A DNA stretch of 64,000 bases from Prosopocoilus inquinatus. Lineage: Eukaryota; Arthropoda; Insecta; Coleoptera; Lucanidae. The position numbers and the translations under genes are program-made. The stretch is from assembly GCA_036172665.1 (NCBI GenBank), contig CM069872.1:39046101-39110100 (forward strand), given 5' to 3'. Below, piece after piece: positions 12,301 through 22,090 of this stretch (within the stretch, counting starts at the first letter, position 1; each line of letters begins with the position of its first letter). The notes under the pieces were generated by a model, which saw only the letters and a list, made by a program, of their open reading frames with translations, was not told the origin of the DNA and did no database searches.

Positions 12301-12650
12301 CGAGTGATTTGTCGTTGATTTGGTCTTTCTAAATTGTTAAATCAACAAGACGTGTTGATTTGGATGTCGTTGTCGTTCCAAACTAGATAGTAAAATAGTC
12401 ACTTTGATTACTTAAAACTTTAGTTGGAAAACGTCAGTTGCTACACTATGAAAAAAATATGTAAAAACTTGAATCTTTAGAAACAGGTAACGGGTTATTG
12501 ACTGGGAACAATTTGCCGCTTAGTTGAAGATTTTCTGCGGACTTTAAACGTTGTTCTGTTGAGTTGGAATGATTCGTTGTTGATTTGAAACGATTTTCTA
12601 TTGTTTCATTGGGAAGATTGTTGTGTTGACTTGAAATGCTGCAATAAATA
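9355..12650. repeat. 21-bp satellite organised in about 160-bp higher-order units
   Basis: The array is built of diverged 21-bp monomers such as GATTCGGAACGATTTGCTGTT and GACTTGGAACGATGTGCTGT-T. Five to seven monomers plus a distinct linker (GTTGAAATGAAACTAAATGT) make a higher-order unit of about 145-185 bp. The linker recurs near 9460, 9603, 10370, 10520, 10663, 10838, 10998, 11170, 11328, 11484, 11628, 11812, 11958 and 12123, so roughly 14 units are present. Because 21 is a multiple of three, the minus strand reads as imperfect seven-residue repeats (LQVNSKT-FRINKSN style), producing short open frames at 10445-10648 and 10770-10982. I do not regard these as genes. Copies decay toward 12650. 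A MITE interrupts it at 9675-10275. Confidence 0.8.
9675..10275. mobile_element. 601-bp MITE inserted in the satellite
   Basis: The ends are CCCAAGCAGTAAG (9675-9687) and its exact complement (10263-10275). The similarity continues imperfectly inward past GTCGAATGACCA. The interior is AT-rich and non-coding. The flanks join back into one satellite monomer: the left side ends in GGAATGACACTT and the right side resumes with TTATTGATGCGGAAC, matching the array consensus GACTTTTATTGATTCGGAAC. A duplication of only 2-3 T-rich bases is possible. The transposon superfamily is undecided. Confidence 0.8.
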
Positions 12651-13374
12651 GTTTCAAATCAGAAATAAATCGTTGCGTATCAACAAGTCATCCTTTCCAA
12701 AGGAAAAGCTCCAAATCGATACCAAGTTGCTTCGCTTCTGGTGGCAACAAGTAGTTTCATAGTTTACTATTTTTTTTGATGTGAAGTGATAGTCAGTTTT
12801 AAACTTAAAAAAAATCTTTCTAGAGCAGCACTTTTAACACCTCCCTAAAAGGAGAATTCGTTATCCTGTGCAACATAAAAAATTTTAGCAAATCTAGATT
12901 CTGCAAAGTTTAATTCCAAGGTCTGTTTGACGGTATGTTCTTCGACATTATCAAATGTTGTATGCTAGAGAAGGGAACTAAGCAAAACAAAAGGAAGAAA
13001 ATTCATAGAAAACTGTTCCATATGAAAGGATTTTTTTTATAATAAAACCAACGTTTATCGACTCAAACCGTTGAAAGTCCTATCTACTTACCTTCAAGCA
13101 TCAAAGGGTTTTTAGCACTGATCGTTCATTCAATAAGGCTAAAGCGAAATCATTGGAAGACCAAAAAATATAATGCTCTTCTAGAACGAATGAAATGAGT
13201 TTCAGGAAAAGGATTGAGAGCAAGATATGCTTGTTCCTAATACGGGCTGGTTCAACTTCCTCCTCGGAAGAGTGTTTAACAACATTCATGCCCAGTTTTC
13301 AAGCCCCTCATAGTTTAACTTTAATCTTTTAAAAAAATTTTGTGCAAATAAATTGGGCAAGTCGTTGTTGGTCT
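12651..13374. other. No gene seen
   Basis: Spacer between the satellite and the hammerhead-bearing repeat. A minus-strand frame at 13101-13289 has no recognisable features. Confidence 0.4.
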
Positions 13375-13463
13375 GCAGTGGGAATGTCGAGCTACGTTTC
13401 TGCTGAAGAAGCCCCAAGCAGGGCTGAAACAGCTGTCCAGAGGCTGCTCGAGGTTCTCACTGC
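13375..13463 (+). ncRNA. Type I hammerhead ribozyme (apparently intact)
   Basis: All core elements of a hammerhead are present in order. CUGAAGA (CUGANGA box) is at 13403-13409. Stem II is AGCCC/GGGCU (13410-13414 with 13421-13425) with a six-base loop. GAAA is at 13426-13429. Stem III is ACAG/CUGU (13429-13432 with 13433-13436) without a loop, and the cleavable C is 13437 (GUC triplet). Stem I is long: 13396-13402 pairs with 13438-13444 (two G-U), then a TAC/T internal loop, CGAGC/GCTCG, a TGT/AGG loop, and a distal stem closing GCAGTG with CACTGC. A loopless self-complementary stem III is known from Penelope-like elements and related retroelement hammerheads, where two copies act as a dimer. 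No reverse transcriptase lies next to it, so the host element is a non-autonomous repeat or a remnant. Confidence 0.8.
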
Positions 13464-14474
13464 AATCAAAAACGATTTGCACAAAATTTTTCTAAAATCT
13501 TTCATTATGCTTTTACAGCAAGCATGGCCGCCTTGCATGGGGGACTCATTAGGAGCAAATCCCGCTTCAATTTGTCTATCCTACTGCAATGTTAGGTCAA
13601 AAAGCGATAGTAAGATGTCGCTATTTTGTATGTTTAATCTTTTAGTTTATTTTCATTTGCTCCTACGGAAATAAACTGAAGATTAAAATTAAACCTACAC
13701 CTACGGAGTACTGAGCCTAGAGAGCGCGGTTAAATTCATCACCACAGTCAGTACTCGGCCTATCCCCCGTGTATTCATCTGCGCCAATAATAGTTTCTCG
13801 GCCGAGTAACTAAGCGAATGACTCGGCCCAGTACTTAGCAAGTCTAATTCGTTTCAGTCTTAGAAAGATAGATTTTCAGAAAACTTTCCAGTGTACTTTG
13901 TCATCGGAACTTAAAAGATATCAAACAAAACCTCCTCGTCAAAAGAACGATTAGGAAAAGAAGCGAGTGTTGATAGAAAAACGAAAACCTCCTTTGCGGA
14001 GAAGATTAGGAAGAAAATCAGTTGCTAACATTACAATAATGTTTCGGTTTTAGAAGAAAAAACTGTTAGTAACTGAAGGCTATCAACATTCGTCGTTTTT
14101 CCATTGGACGTTCTAATCAGAGTTTGAAAATAAGGAAGAAAATGTTGCTGGAACAGAAAGAAGAACTTTTTTGCCAGAGGCCTGCTAAAACAGAATAAGG
14201 AGTTAGTTACAGTAGTTAAAATATATTTCAGTTTTCAGATGAACTAAACGGTATCTATGTTTGTCGTTCTTCTTTTGGAAGTTTGAAAAAAGAAGTATTG
14301 ATGAAACAGAAAGAAAATGTCCTCGTCAGAAGGCTGGTGCTAGTAACCAGAATCATTAAAATATCATCAAAGTTTGTAACGTTATATTAATTAGATCTCA
14401 CGTCATGTTTTTGATTTTTCTACTTATTCTACCCAATTAAAAATATTCGCATTATTAGTCAAAATATGTATATA
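13464..14474. other. No gene seen; remains of the ribozyme-bearing repeat at its left
   Basis: The first bases after the ribozyme (CAATCAAAAACGATTTGC) are shared with the copy at 29721-29813, so the host repeat extends at least to about 13490. Around 13705-13840 short ACTCGGCC/GGCCGAGT inverted motifs occur. The 110-codon frame crossing the ribozyme (13342-13674) is not a credible protein. Confidence 0.45.
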
Positions 14475-14760
14475 CAGGGTGATCAAAGTTACTGCCACGC
14501 TATTACTAGCTTCCTTATTATTAGAGCTACGAAGTAGTTCAAATTAGTGAAAGCGAACTATCTGTACTCAGGATCATAGCGGAGATAGGAAAAAAAAACA
14601 ATTGCTCATTGCATTCTCAAAATACCTGCATATGTAAAGTTTTCTTTAATAGAACACCATGTAGTTTTTAGTGGCACACGAAATAACACCAAATTCTAAA
14701 TACAAATGCAATCATTTCCAAAAAAAAATTACTACAAATCGAATAAATTGCAATAGGGTT

Positions 14761-15500
14761 CTCTTAGCGATTTCATCCGTAATTGAGGCGTCATCAGTAG
14801 AAGAGCAGTTCAAGAATTCTACCGTTATCTAACTGATCCGATCGACTTACGCATGGACGGTGTTTAATTGCAAAGTACAGCTTAAGCCGTGACATCACGG
14901 GACCGGATTTTGACCTTTAGCTGGGTGATAATAATAACGTAACAATGATGATATTAGGGGCTATTCTGTATCAATTACAAGTACAAGTTTTTTTAATCTC
15001 GAACCGGACAGAAATATGAAGGGAAAACACAATTTTCATCGGACAAGAACCAACTTCAATTATGTATCGTTGGTAACAACCAATCATAAAGTCTTATGAT
15101 TAAATTTAACGGAGTGTTGCTATGGCAACAACCAATCATAAATCTTGATACAATAGGGCCTATTAATTACCACTTCACCCTAAAACACCCTAAATAAGGA
15201 AATTGTTGCGATGTTTGTAAATGGTATAACATTTAATCACATTTGCTCCAATTAGAGCCGACATAGCCAAACAAAGGATGCCTAAGGACCTCATCTAGCC
15301 AACTTGAAGTTGACTTAAAAATGATGCAATGATATGCTGATTGTGTCTGCATTGACATGTGAGTGATAGCATACAAAACTTAAGCTGTAGTTTGCAATTA
15401 AGCGCTCTCCGTGCGTATGAAGATCGGATATGGCAGATTACGGTGGAATTCTCGAACTGCTCTCTTCTGATGAGGCCGCAATTAGGACCGAAATCGCTAT
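14761..15500. mobile_element. Foldback element with about 125-bp inverted arms
   Basis: The left arm 14761-14888 (starting CTCTTAGCGATTTCATCCGT) is repeated inverted at 15378-15500 (ending ACCGAAATCGCTAT) with scattered mismatches. Conserved blocks include GAATTCT(T/C)GAACTGCTC and CTTAAGCTGTA. The interior carries a second palindromic element (14957-15161). There is no coding capacity. Confidence 0.7.
14957..15161. mobile_element. Nested palindromic MITE, GGGGCTATTCTGTATCAA ends
   Basis: The left end GGGGCTATTCTGTATCAA is mirrored by TTGATACAATAGGGCCT at the right, with inner AACAACCAATCATAAA motifs. A diverged relative starts at 17721 with GGGGCCTATTCTGTATCAAA and carries the same AACAACCAATCAT motif, ending near 17848. 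This places the family at least twice in the window. Confidence 0.55.
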
Positions 15501-15505
15501 AATGG

Positions 15506-16456
15506 TTGAGTAACCTATTGAGTAACCTACCTAAGGATAGTATTCTTGGGCCGTTTCTTTTTATTACTTACCTTAATGATTTGGGCAAATTTATTGAACT
15601 AGGAGACATTATTCATTATGCGGATGACACCTCATCTATACTTAATTACACATCTCATGAAGAGTTATCGCATAAACTTAATATATTACTTAAGAAAATG
15701 ATGGATTGGTGTTATTGCAATAACTTATCTTTAAATGTCAACAAGACAGTTTTGGTCCCTTATTCATTAAGCACTGCGCAAGTTAAACTAGAAGATCTTA
15801 ATGTTGACATTCCTATTGATACAAGTGTAAATTTCTTAGGGCTAACTTTTGATTCAGGCCTTACTTGGAGTGATCATTGTCTCAAATTGGCAAAATCATT
15901 AAATTCTGCATGCTATTTACTAAGAAAACTTAATGGCAGCGTATCTCTTGAAGTTTTAAAAATGTTTTATTTCGGCTGCGTCCAATCTAAATTAAATTAT
16001 GGCATCCTTTGTTGGGGAAATTCGTCTTCATCGAATTCTTTATTTATAATTCAAAAATGCATAGTAAGAGCCATGGTGGATATAAAAGCACAAGTAAGTT
16101 GCAGAAACTTTTTTAAAGAACTTAAAATTTTAACATTGCCTTCTCTGTTTATTCTTAATTGCCTAATGTATGTTAAGAATAACGAACAGTTGTTTATAAG
16201 AGAGACTGATATTCGGAACTGTAATACTCGTTCACATGGAAAACTCAAATTTTACTTACCACAACATCGAACTACCAAATTCCACAATAGCGTGTTTTAC
16301 ATTGCAATAAAACTTTATAATCATCTCCCTGTTAATTTGAGACAATTAAACTCTAACAACAAATTTAAAAAACAAATTAAGTACTATCTTGAAACAAATG
16401 CCTCTTACTCTATTGGAGAATTTTTTACATCTGTGAACCACTGTGATATTAGGTGA
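15506..16456 (+). pseudogene. 5'-truncated non-LTR retrotransposon reverse transcriptase
   Basis: A 316-codon frame carries the C-terminal half of a LINE reverse transcriptase. DSILGPFLFITYLNDL corresponds to the usual PQGS-x-LGP-x-LF-x-x-YINDL block (here NLPKDS, so the Q-G are altered). The catalytic YADDT lies about 30 residues on, then NLSLNVNKT, then FLGLTFDSGLTWSDH and the thumb region. The C-terminal tail resembles Jockey/CR1/L2-type elements. Endonuclease and the N-terminal RT blocks are missing, so it is immobile. The frame itself is uninterrupted, implying a fairly recent insertion. A 12-bp duplication (TTGAGTAACCTA twice) marks its upstream edge. It lies directly after the foldback element. 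Confidence 0.8.
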
Positions 16457-16629
16457 TCTTTCAACTAAATTGTTAGTATTGTATTTTTTCGTCGCATTTT
16501 TATATTTTTATTTTTATATTATATTTTAATTGACAATTTCCATTTTGGAATAATTATCTTTTAATATGTATCAAATTTGTATGATAATTGCTAACATCTG
16601 ATAACTACCGATCTAATCAGCATTAAAGA

Positions 16630-16662
<33 letters not shown>

Positions 16663-16665
16663 GCA
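16457..16665 (+). mobile_element. LINE 3' untranslated region with (ATT)n tail
   Basis: The non-coding stretch following the RT frame ends in a pure ATT run (about 16630-16662). Short tandem-repeat tails of this kind are typical of several LINE clades instead of poly(A). Confidence 0.6.
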
Positions 16666-16754
16666 ATTTAGTCGATTTGTAGCAAATTTTTAATGAACAT
16701 TTTTTTAAGTGATGCCAACAAATTCCGCAATAACGCCCCTTATTATTCGTTTCC

Positions 16755-17053
16755 AACGATAAATTTATTTATTTATTTATTTTTTATCTGTGGTGTTTGC
16801 CCAACGGGATCCTAAGTCATAATCTTGTCAGGACCTCAGGGGCGGGAGTGTATTTTTGTGTGTGTAAAGTGTTCCATGGTTTTGTTACTTCCAAACCTCC
16901 TCGCCGTTGAAGGGGAAGTAGTGTCGAATTTTCTCCCCAACACTAAAGGGTACCTGAAGTGAGTAACAACCCTCCAGAAATATCTCGAGCGGATGCGAAC
17001 CCACGACCTCACGATTGCAAGGCCGGTCCTTTACCACTGGACCGTTCAGGCGT
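16755..17053 (-). mobile_element. tRNA-derived SINE, copy 1
   Basis: Read on the minus strand from 17053, the head is tRNA-like. It has an A-box-like GGTCCAGTGGTAAAGGAC segment and a B box GGGTTCGCATCC (16991-17002), spaced as in RNA polymerase III promoters. The body follows (motifs GGAGGTTTGGAAGTAACAAA and CCCGTTGGGCAAA), then an (AAAT)n tail near 16760-16780. A second copy with the same body lies at 53561-53784 on the plus strand. This is not a functional tRNA: the body and tail identify a SINE. Confidence 0.75.
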
Positions 17054-17060
17054 TTTTTGA

Positions 17061-17158
17061 CAGGTAATATCCTTGGAAACGATTGTATTGATAATTGATA
17101 GTTTCCAAGAATATTACCTGGCAGATAAATCTATAAGGAGTGGGAAAGGTCGGGCCTA
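17061..17158. mobile_element. Hairpin MITE (GATCGGGC family), copy 1, left end lost
   Basis: The inner palindrome CAGGTAATATCCTTGGAAAC against GTTTCCAAGAATATTACCTG (17061-17120) is followed by GCAGATAAATCTATAAGGAG and the terminal AGGTCGGGCCTA. The matching left outer arm is absent, and the SINE head ends about 8 bp away. Related copies are at 23296, 45281 and 60622. Confidence 0.7.
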
Positions 17159-18124
17159 AGTGTGAAATTGTTAAGATTAATTTGTATTTATAATTTAATG
17201 TTCTTTCATTTGCCAATAAAAAATACAGCCTGTTCCATTAAAGAGAACTTTACCTAGGCAAGTATTTTAAGAATGCGATGCACAATTGTTTTTTTTTGTG
17301 TCACAACTGTAATTCCATGTAAAAGCAGTTCAATTTTTCCTAATCTGAACGACTTCGTAGCCCCAATATATATTGGGCATTAGAGTTTTTGATTTTGCCT
17401 GCTTATTACAGATTAATTTTTTTTCTTAATCTAGACTTCACGGTGTGAACTTTTTGTCTAATTTAATGGGAGCAAGATAGTTGTGGACGACTTTTTGAAG
17501 ACGGTTTGTGTATGGTGAAGCGTCCGAGCCGTTGGGAGCGTATTTACTAGGGTCATTCAAGTATGAATTTGCAAGAAATAAATTCATCAGAGATATTCCA
17601 AAAAACAAACCTTTTGAGTCCAAAATGGAAATTATGATTAATTTCGTATGCATGCATATTTACATAAGTTCGACGTTCGAAAGAATGAATTGCGTGTTAT
17701 ACATTTTTTTGATGCAGAAAGGGGCCTATTCTGTATCAAAAGCGTTAAATTTAAAGGGCTGTTAAATTTTGTTACTACGGTAACAACCAATCATGCGTAA
17801 TTGTATTTTAAAATGTAAAGGACCTCTAAATTTTAATAGCCCGCTAAAAAGTTACAGAATACCCACCAAAGCTATAAACAAAAACGTTTTAAAGTTTTGT
17901 TTCAAGGTAAAAGCTAGTTTTTCTTCTACTCCGCGAGGGTTCATTGCTCTTGTGACGCAATTCAGCTGTACCAAAGCCCAACAACCAATTTATATCTGAA
18001 TCTTCAATGCTTTTTATCTTAAAACCCGTGCATACTAGACTCTTTATGCATATAGACTTTTAGCTTTGTTTTTTCGTGTATTATCTGTGGTTAATGGGCC
18101 GGACACTTATTTTGTATCACCCTG
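17159..18124. other. No gene seen
   Basis: Contains a relative of the GGGGCTATTCTGTATC palindromic family (about 17721-17848) and ends in a CAGGGTGAT-type terminus. Short frames on both strands have no support. Confidence 0.4.
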
Positions 18125-18241
18125 TATAATTACGTATTTCGTTTACCAAATTTGTATTTAGATTATCACTTTGAAAAAAAATCAACACGTAAAAATCAAG
18201 AAGGCGTATTTATGGTTATTATTTTCTCTTTTTGTCTAGAT

Positions 18242-18425
18242 GAGAGCGCTCTTGTAAAGGACCAGTTCTGGACTCACTCCCACAGCTCACTCCTTCGGGA
18301 ACTTCTGAAAACGTCCAAGGTCCATCGTCTTCCCAAAGGAATGGTCCATTGTCAAACAATGCAAAGAGCTTTTGCTCTTTAATAAAACGGTTCTTTTCAG
18401 ATCCATTAATTTCAACACCTGGGAG
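18242..18425 (-). pseudogene. Unidentified coding-like segment
   Basis: A minus-strand open stretch with balanced residues (for example FALFDNGPFLWEDDGPWTFS) is more GC-rich than its surroundings. It is flanked on its 5' side by a pyrimidine tract and AG, compatible with an acceptor. I do not recognise it. It may be an old transposon or gene fragment, or chance. Confidence 0.2.
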
Positions 18426-18645
18426 TTCGCTCAGACACAAAAAAAATCATTGCTAGCTTAATAATAAACAAAAAGAACCTCGTGGACAACCTGTCTCTTC
18501 CACCTTCTAAGAAAACGAAAAAAAAAAACGAGCATACTGTAACTTTAAGAGAATTCTTATATTGAGGATAGACAACAATTTAAAACAATTTACAAATTTC
18601 AGTTGCTTCCCTGTCTGTGAAAAATTAAATGAAAAATCAATGTAC

Positions 18646-18895
18646 CTCAATTGTGGCGCCACCTATTAATCAATAACACAAGCTAATTACAGGAACCTGT
18701 AAAATTTTATAGAAATCTGCGTGTTGCGTAGGTATACATAAGATTTTATATTCTTCCAAAGAAACTTTTCCTTTCCTGCAAATAAACGGTATTAAAGAAT
18801 ATTCACCAAAATTATCTTCTTAATTGTGGCGCCGCCTATTAATCAGTAGTCAAAGTTGCCTACAGGAACCTGTAAAATTTTACAGAAATCTGCAA
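18646..18895. repeat. Direct duplication with an ATTGTGGCGCC core
   Basis: Two copies (about 18646-18725 and 18818-18895) share ATTGTGGCGCC(A/G)CCTATTAATCA and ACAGGAACCTGTAAAATTTT, spaced about 170 bp. AGGAACCTGT is itself a near-palindrome. There is no coding content. Divergence is about 10-15 percent by eye. Confidence 0.6.
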
Positions 18896-19212
18896 GTTCA
18901 GTGCGTCTAAATTGAAGATTTTAAAACAGACATTACAATTTAATTTTTTCAAAGGGGGATCTTCCCTTCCCCCAACTAAATAATATAAAGAACGTTCTCC
19001 AAAACTATAATATTAGCTTGAAATGTGTTATATGGCCGACCACCCTTCCCCACCAACCTCCCTAGCGCTTGCTGGCTTTATATAGGCTCAAGGGTGCTGA
19101 GTTGGTATGAGAGGTATGACGTCATTAGTCGAATTTTTTTTATTCAAAATAAAGGAAAAATTAAATTTAAGAAGAAATTATTTTTTTTATACTGTTCCCG
19201 GAAAAATGTGCT

Positions 19213-19283
19213 GTGGTTCCTCAGGTTCGAACCCGGGACCTTTCGCACTGTAAGCCGCGAACATATCACCTTGGCTATGCCAT
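19213..19283 (-). repeat. tRNA-like SINE head or tRNA pseudogene
   Basis: On the minus strand the segment has GGCATAGCCAAGGTGATATG (A-box-like) and a perfect B box GGGTTCGAACC. The acceptor and anticodon arms do not close into a canonical cloverleaf: the anticodon loop would be about 10 bases and the T stem is weak. It is therefore a tRNA-derived promoter, probably the head of a SINE different from the one at 16755-17053. A tail was not delimited. Confidence 0.45.
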
Positions 19284-19330
19284 CACCTACGTTCCCTTGT
19301 TTTAAAGTTGGTTATAAGAGAAGGGTGTGA

Positions 19331-20059
19331 AGTTGTTGGAAGAACGATCTATTTTCTTTTTTCATTTAAAGTTACAATTAAAATCATGGAACTGAAAATC
19401 CCATGTTTAGGATGCAGCAAATTCTTAGTTGAATGATTTAGGCTTCTCAAAAGAAGCGGCTTTACTTCGGAACAGGAAACAGAAAATCTTCGGCACAAGC
19501 ATCTTCATCTTGGAAAAGGTAGGTACAAATGCAGTATGAATTTACTCAAAGAGTTTGAATCTGAAATTTAAGACTGATTAAGCTAAAACATAATAATAAA
19601 TGAGTCTATAATTTTCGTGAATGTTGTTGTACACGTAGGATTCAAAAAATAAATGTGTGATGCGCCCGTTGAACTGTATATACTTCTATGGTTACGCCAC
19701 TGTGTAAATCTGTTGCGGCATCTGATATCCAGTAACCAAAGTCTCATCGCGATGTTCAATGTCACCAACCTAGCTTCTCTTAATTACCTACTCTGAGCTT
19801 TGGGGAATTCATTTGCTTTCGAAAGTCTGTTGTCAATACTGTTTCCATTTCACTTCAGTCTCCTTAAATTTAATTGAAATATTCACGTATACGGGTAGTC
19901 CTAATTTCCTAATATCTTTTGAATTATATTTAAATAAATCAAGCAAATGGATAATTCGCTTTGGAAATGCAGGTTATGTTTGCAAAAAAGTAGGGTTATC
20001 TAGTGAACTGTGACTTGCTGAAAACGTTCGAATAAGTGGAATCTTTTGTTTTAATTAAA
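19331..20059 (+). other. Upstream flank of the HACD gene, no gene seen
   Basis: AT-rich DNA preceding the HACD start codon. No clear TATA box or transcription start motif was recognised. Confidence 0.4.
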
Positions 20060-21399
20060 ATGTCGCTGACCCCTTTTGTCTACTGGGCACAATCGGAGGC
20101 GGAACTGTTCTTAAAAGTTGACCTGACAAGCGTAAAGGTATGATGAAATTCATTCGTTTCCCAACCTACAATTACAGCGGGATTTATTTAAGGATTCGAA
20201 TGTGGAATGGGGTGCCAGGAAGGTCACATTCAAAGCTCAAGGAATCGGTGCTAAGGGGCTGAACAGTTATGAGTTCGGCATTGATTTCTACTCGGATATC
20301 AACATGGAGGTAAAAGTATTGATTGACGTGTTAAGAAAGACGCTGACACGTTTGATGTTTCCTTTCAGGAAAGTCACTTCACAGTCCTGGACAGCAAAGT
20401 CAATTTTTATATTGTGAAGTCAGCCAAAGCTTGGTGGCCCCGATTGACGGCGCAGCCACAGAAACCCGTGTGGTTGAAAGTAGATTTCGATCGTTGGCAA
20501 TCTGAAGACCTCATTGATGACGAGCTAGAACCGCGAGATATTCATGAAGACTACCCTGATCTACACGAGAAGCTCCAAAGGGAAGAAACCGGCTACAAAA
20601 AAGGTAGTTTTACTTCTCATTCTTTTTCTTTTCTCCCCTGCTACTGAATTTCTTATTTCAGAAGACATCAAAAAAGTCTATCTCATCTGCTACAACTTCT
20701 TCATGTACGTCGGATTCTTCTACGTGTGTTGCGTGCTGGGAATTCGATTCCTACGGGATGGCTTAGATTCTTTCCCCGGTACATACACCGCAGTGGGGTC
20801 CGCTATGTGTTTCCTGCAATTGCTGCAATTCCTCGAAGTCATGCACCCGCTTTTTGGGTACACAAAAGGCAGTACGTTCACTGCACTTTTGCAAGTCTTC
20901 GGACGAACTGTTGTCCTTTTCGGGCTCATCGATGCAGAGCCGCGCATGCAAACAAAACCCGTTGTTTTCTACCTGTTTCTTGTATGGTCCTCAATTGAAG
21001 TTGTGCGGTAAATTATTTAATTATTACGTAGTGATTGGCTTCGATGCAAGTTTGATTTGTTGCAGATACCCTTACTACATTACTCAGTTGTACAAGAAAG
21101 AGAACGCTCTGCTAACTTGGTTGAGGTACACCCTGTGGATTCCATTGTACCCCCTCGGATTTCTCTGCGAGGGCATCATCATTCTGCGCAGTATTCCTTA
21201 CACGGAAGAGACTGGCGTGTACTCAGTTGCACTTCCAAACGCATACAACTTCACATTCCACTTTCCAACCGCGCTAAGAATTTATTTGCTGTTTTTCATG
21301 CTTCCTGGCTTGTACACTTTGATGTCGTACATGTACAGAAGTCGAAAGGCCAAACTCGGCTCCAAATCCAAAAAGCATCTCGCCAGGAAAATCAAATAA
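20060..21399 (+). CDS. HACD3: Very-long-chain (3R)-3-hydroxyacyl-CoA dehydratase, HACD3 type
   Basis: Five exons with consensus splice sites and matching phases (20060-20137, 20178-20309, 20369-20603, 20662-21007, 21066-21399) encode 374 residues, close to the 362 of human HACD3. Residues 1 to about 105 form a CS/p23-like domain (WAQSEAELFLKVDL, then WWPRLT and WLKVDFDRW). From about residue 149 the multi-pass PHS1/HACD membrane domain follows. It dehydrates 3-hydroxyacyl-CoA in the third step of ER fatty-acid elongation. The family catalytic Tyr and Glu, seven residues apart, are retained in YPLGFLCE (Tyr292, Glu299). The tail is lysine-rich (SKSKKHLARKIK), resembling ER-retrieval signals. 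Introns are 40-59 bp. The start is the first in-frame Met of the CS domain. The gene is intact and convergent with liprin-alpha. Confidence 0.93.
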
Positions 21400-21562
21400 T
21401 AGGTAAATTATGCAATACGCAATTTTGATGACACGAGACACAAAGGTGCACGGTGGAATTTTTTCTTTTTTTTTATTGTGGTATTTGTGCTTGCTATGAA
21501 TAGAATGTTTTGTTGTAAGTTCTGTTGTTTTCGTTTTGTTTTTATTTGTATGGTTTTGTTGT

Positions 21563-21568
21563 AATAAA
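21563..21568 (+). terminator. Polyadenylation signal of the HACD gene
   Basis: AATAAA lies 164 bases after the stop, followed by a GT-rich stretch. It is the first canonical signal downstream and the probable 3' end. Confidence 0.6.
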
Positions 21569-21619
21569 CGTGTTGTTTTAAAGACAATTCCAGTTTTAAT
21601 TAATTTAATTCAAAATACG

Positions 21620-22090
21620 TCAGGGTCCCCTCTTATTGGGAAAACCTGGAAATGTCAGAGAATGGAAAAAAAACATTCATGGAAAAGTTGGGAAGTTTGT
21701 TTTGTTTTAATACAAAAGTTAGTGAAAACTGAAGAACTGGAAATTTAATTTACTACTTTGTGGGCTGTATTTTTAAAGAAATATTTCTAGTAAAGTTAAT
21801 TATTTTTATTTCTGAAATTCTAAAGATAATTTAATAATTTTCGCATTAATGTAATATTTTTGTAGTAACTTTGTACGTCCACAAAGAGTACAAATTTAAT
21901 CTCTCTCCTGAAATTAGAAAATGAAAAAATCGTTTGTAATATTAAAAAATTAAAAAAATTGCATGATCACAGTGAATTGTGAAAAGTTTATTGGATTTTT
22001 AATTAAAAAAAATGTTCTTAGAACCTTCACTATAGGCACCCACGCGGACGGTTGTGTCTATTGGATTGCCTATATTCAGGCCTCTTGCAA
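21620..22090 (+). repeat. Member of the TAGGCAA-hairpin repeat family
   Basis: Starts with AGGGTCCCC and TTGGGAAAACCTGGAAATGT, passes GTGAAAAGTTTATTGG and ends in a short hairpin (TATAGGCACC to GGATTGCCTATATT, about 22031-22075). The order of motifs matches the longer copy at 28797-29390. Non-coding. Confidence 0.55.

Larger units (their letters stand above)
14475..18124. mobile_element. Composite region between facing CAGGGTGAT termini
   Basis: CAGGGTGATCAAAGT begins after TA at 14473-14474, and the complement of CAGGGTGATACAAAAT ends at 18124 before TA. The facing ends resemble those of one family, but the 3.65 kb between them holds several unrelated insertions (foldback, LINE, SINE, hairpin MITE). 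It may be one element filled by later insertions or two separate half-elements. I cannot decide. Confidence 0.3.

Noticed and set aside
13342..13674. 110-codon plus-strand frame
   Set aside because: It overlaps the hammerhead fold and has no domain. The conserved feature between the two copies is the RNA structure, not the reading frame.
16987..17053. Functional tRNA gene
   Set aside because: A and B boxes are present, but it continues into a SINE body and the cloverleaf is imperfect.
20720..20998. Alternative frames within HACD exon 4
   Set aside because: Only the spliced frame yields the HACD membrane domain. The others are shadows.
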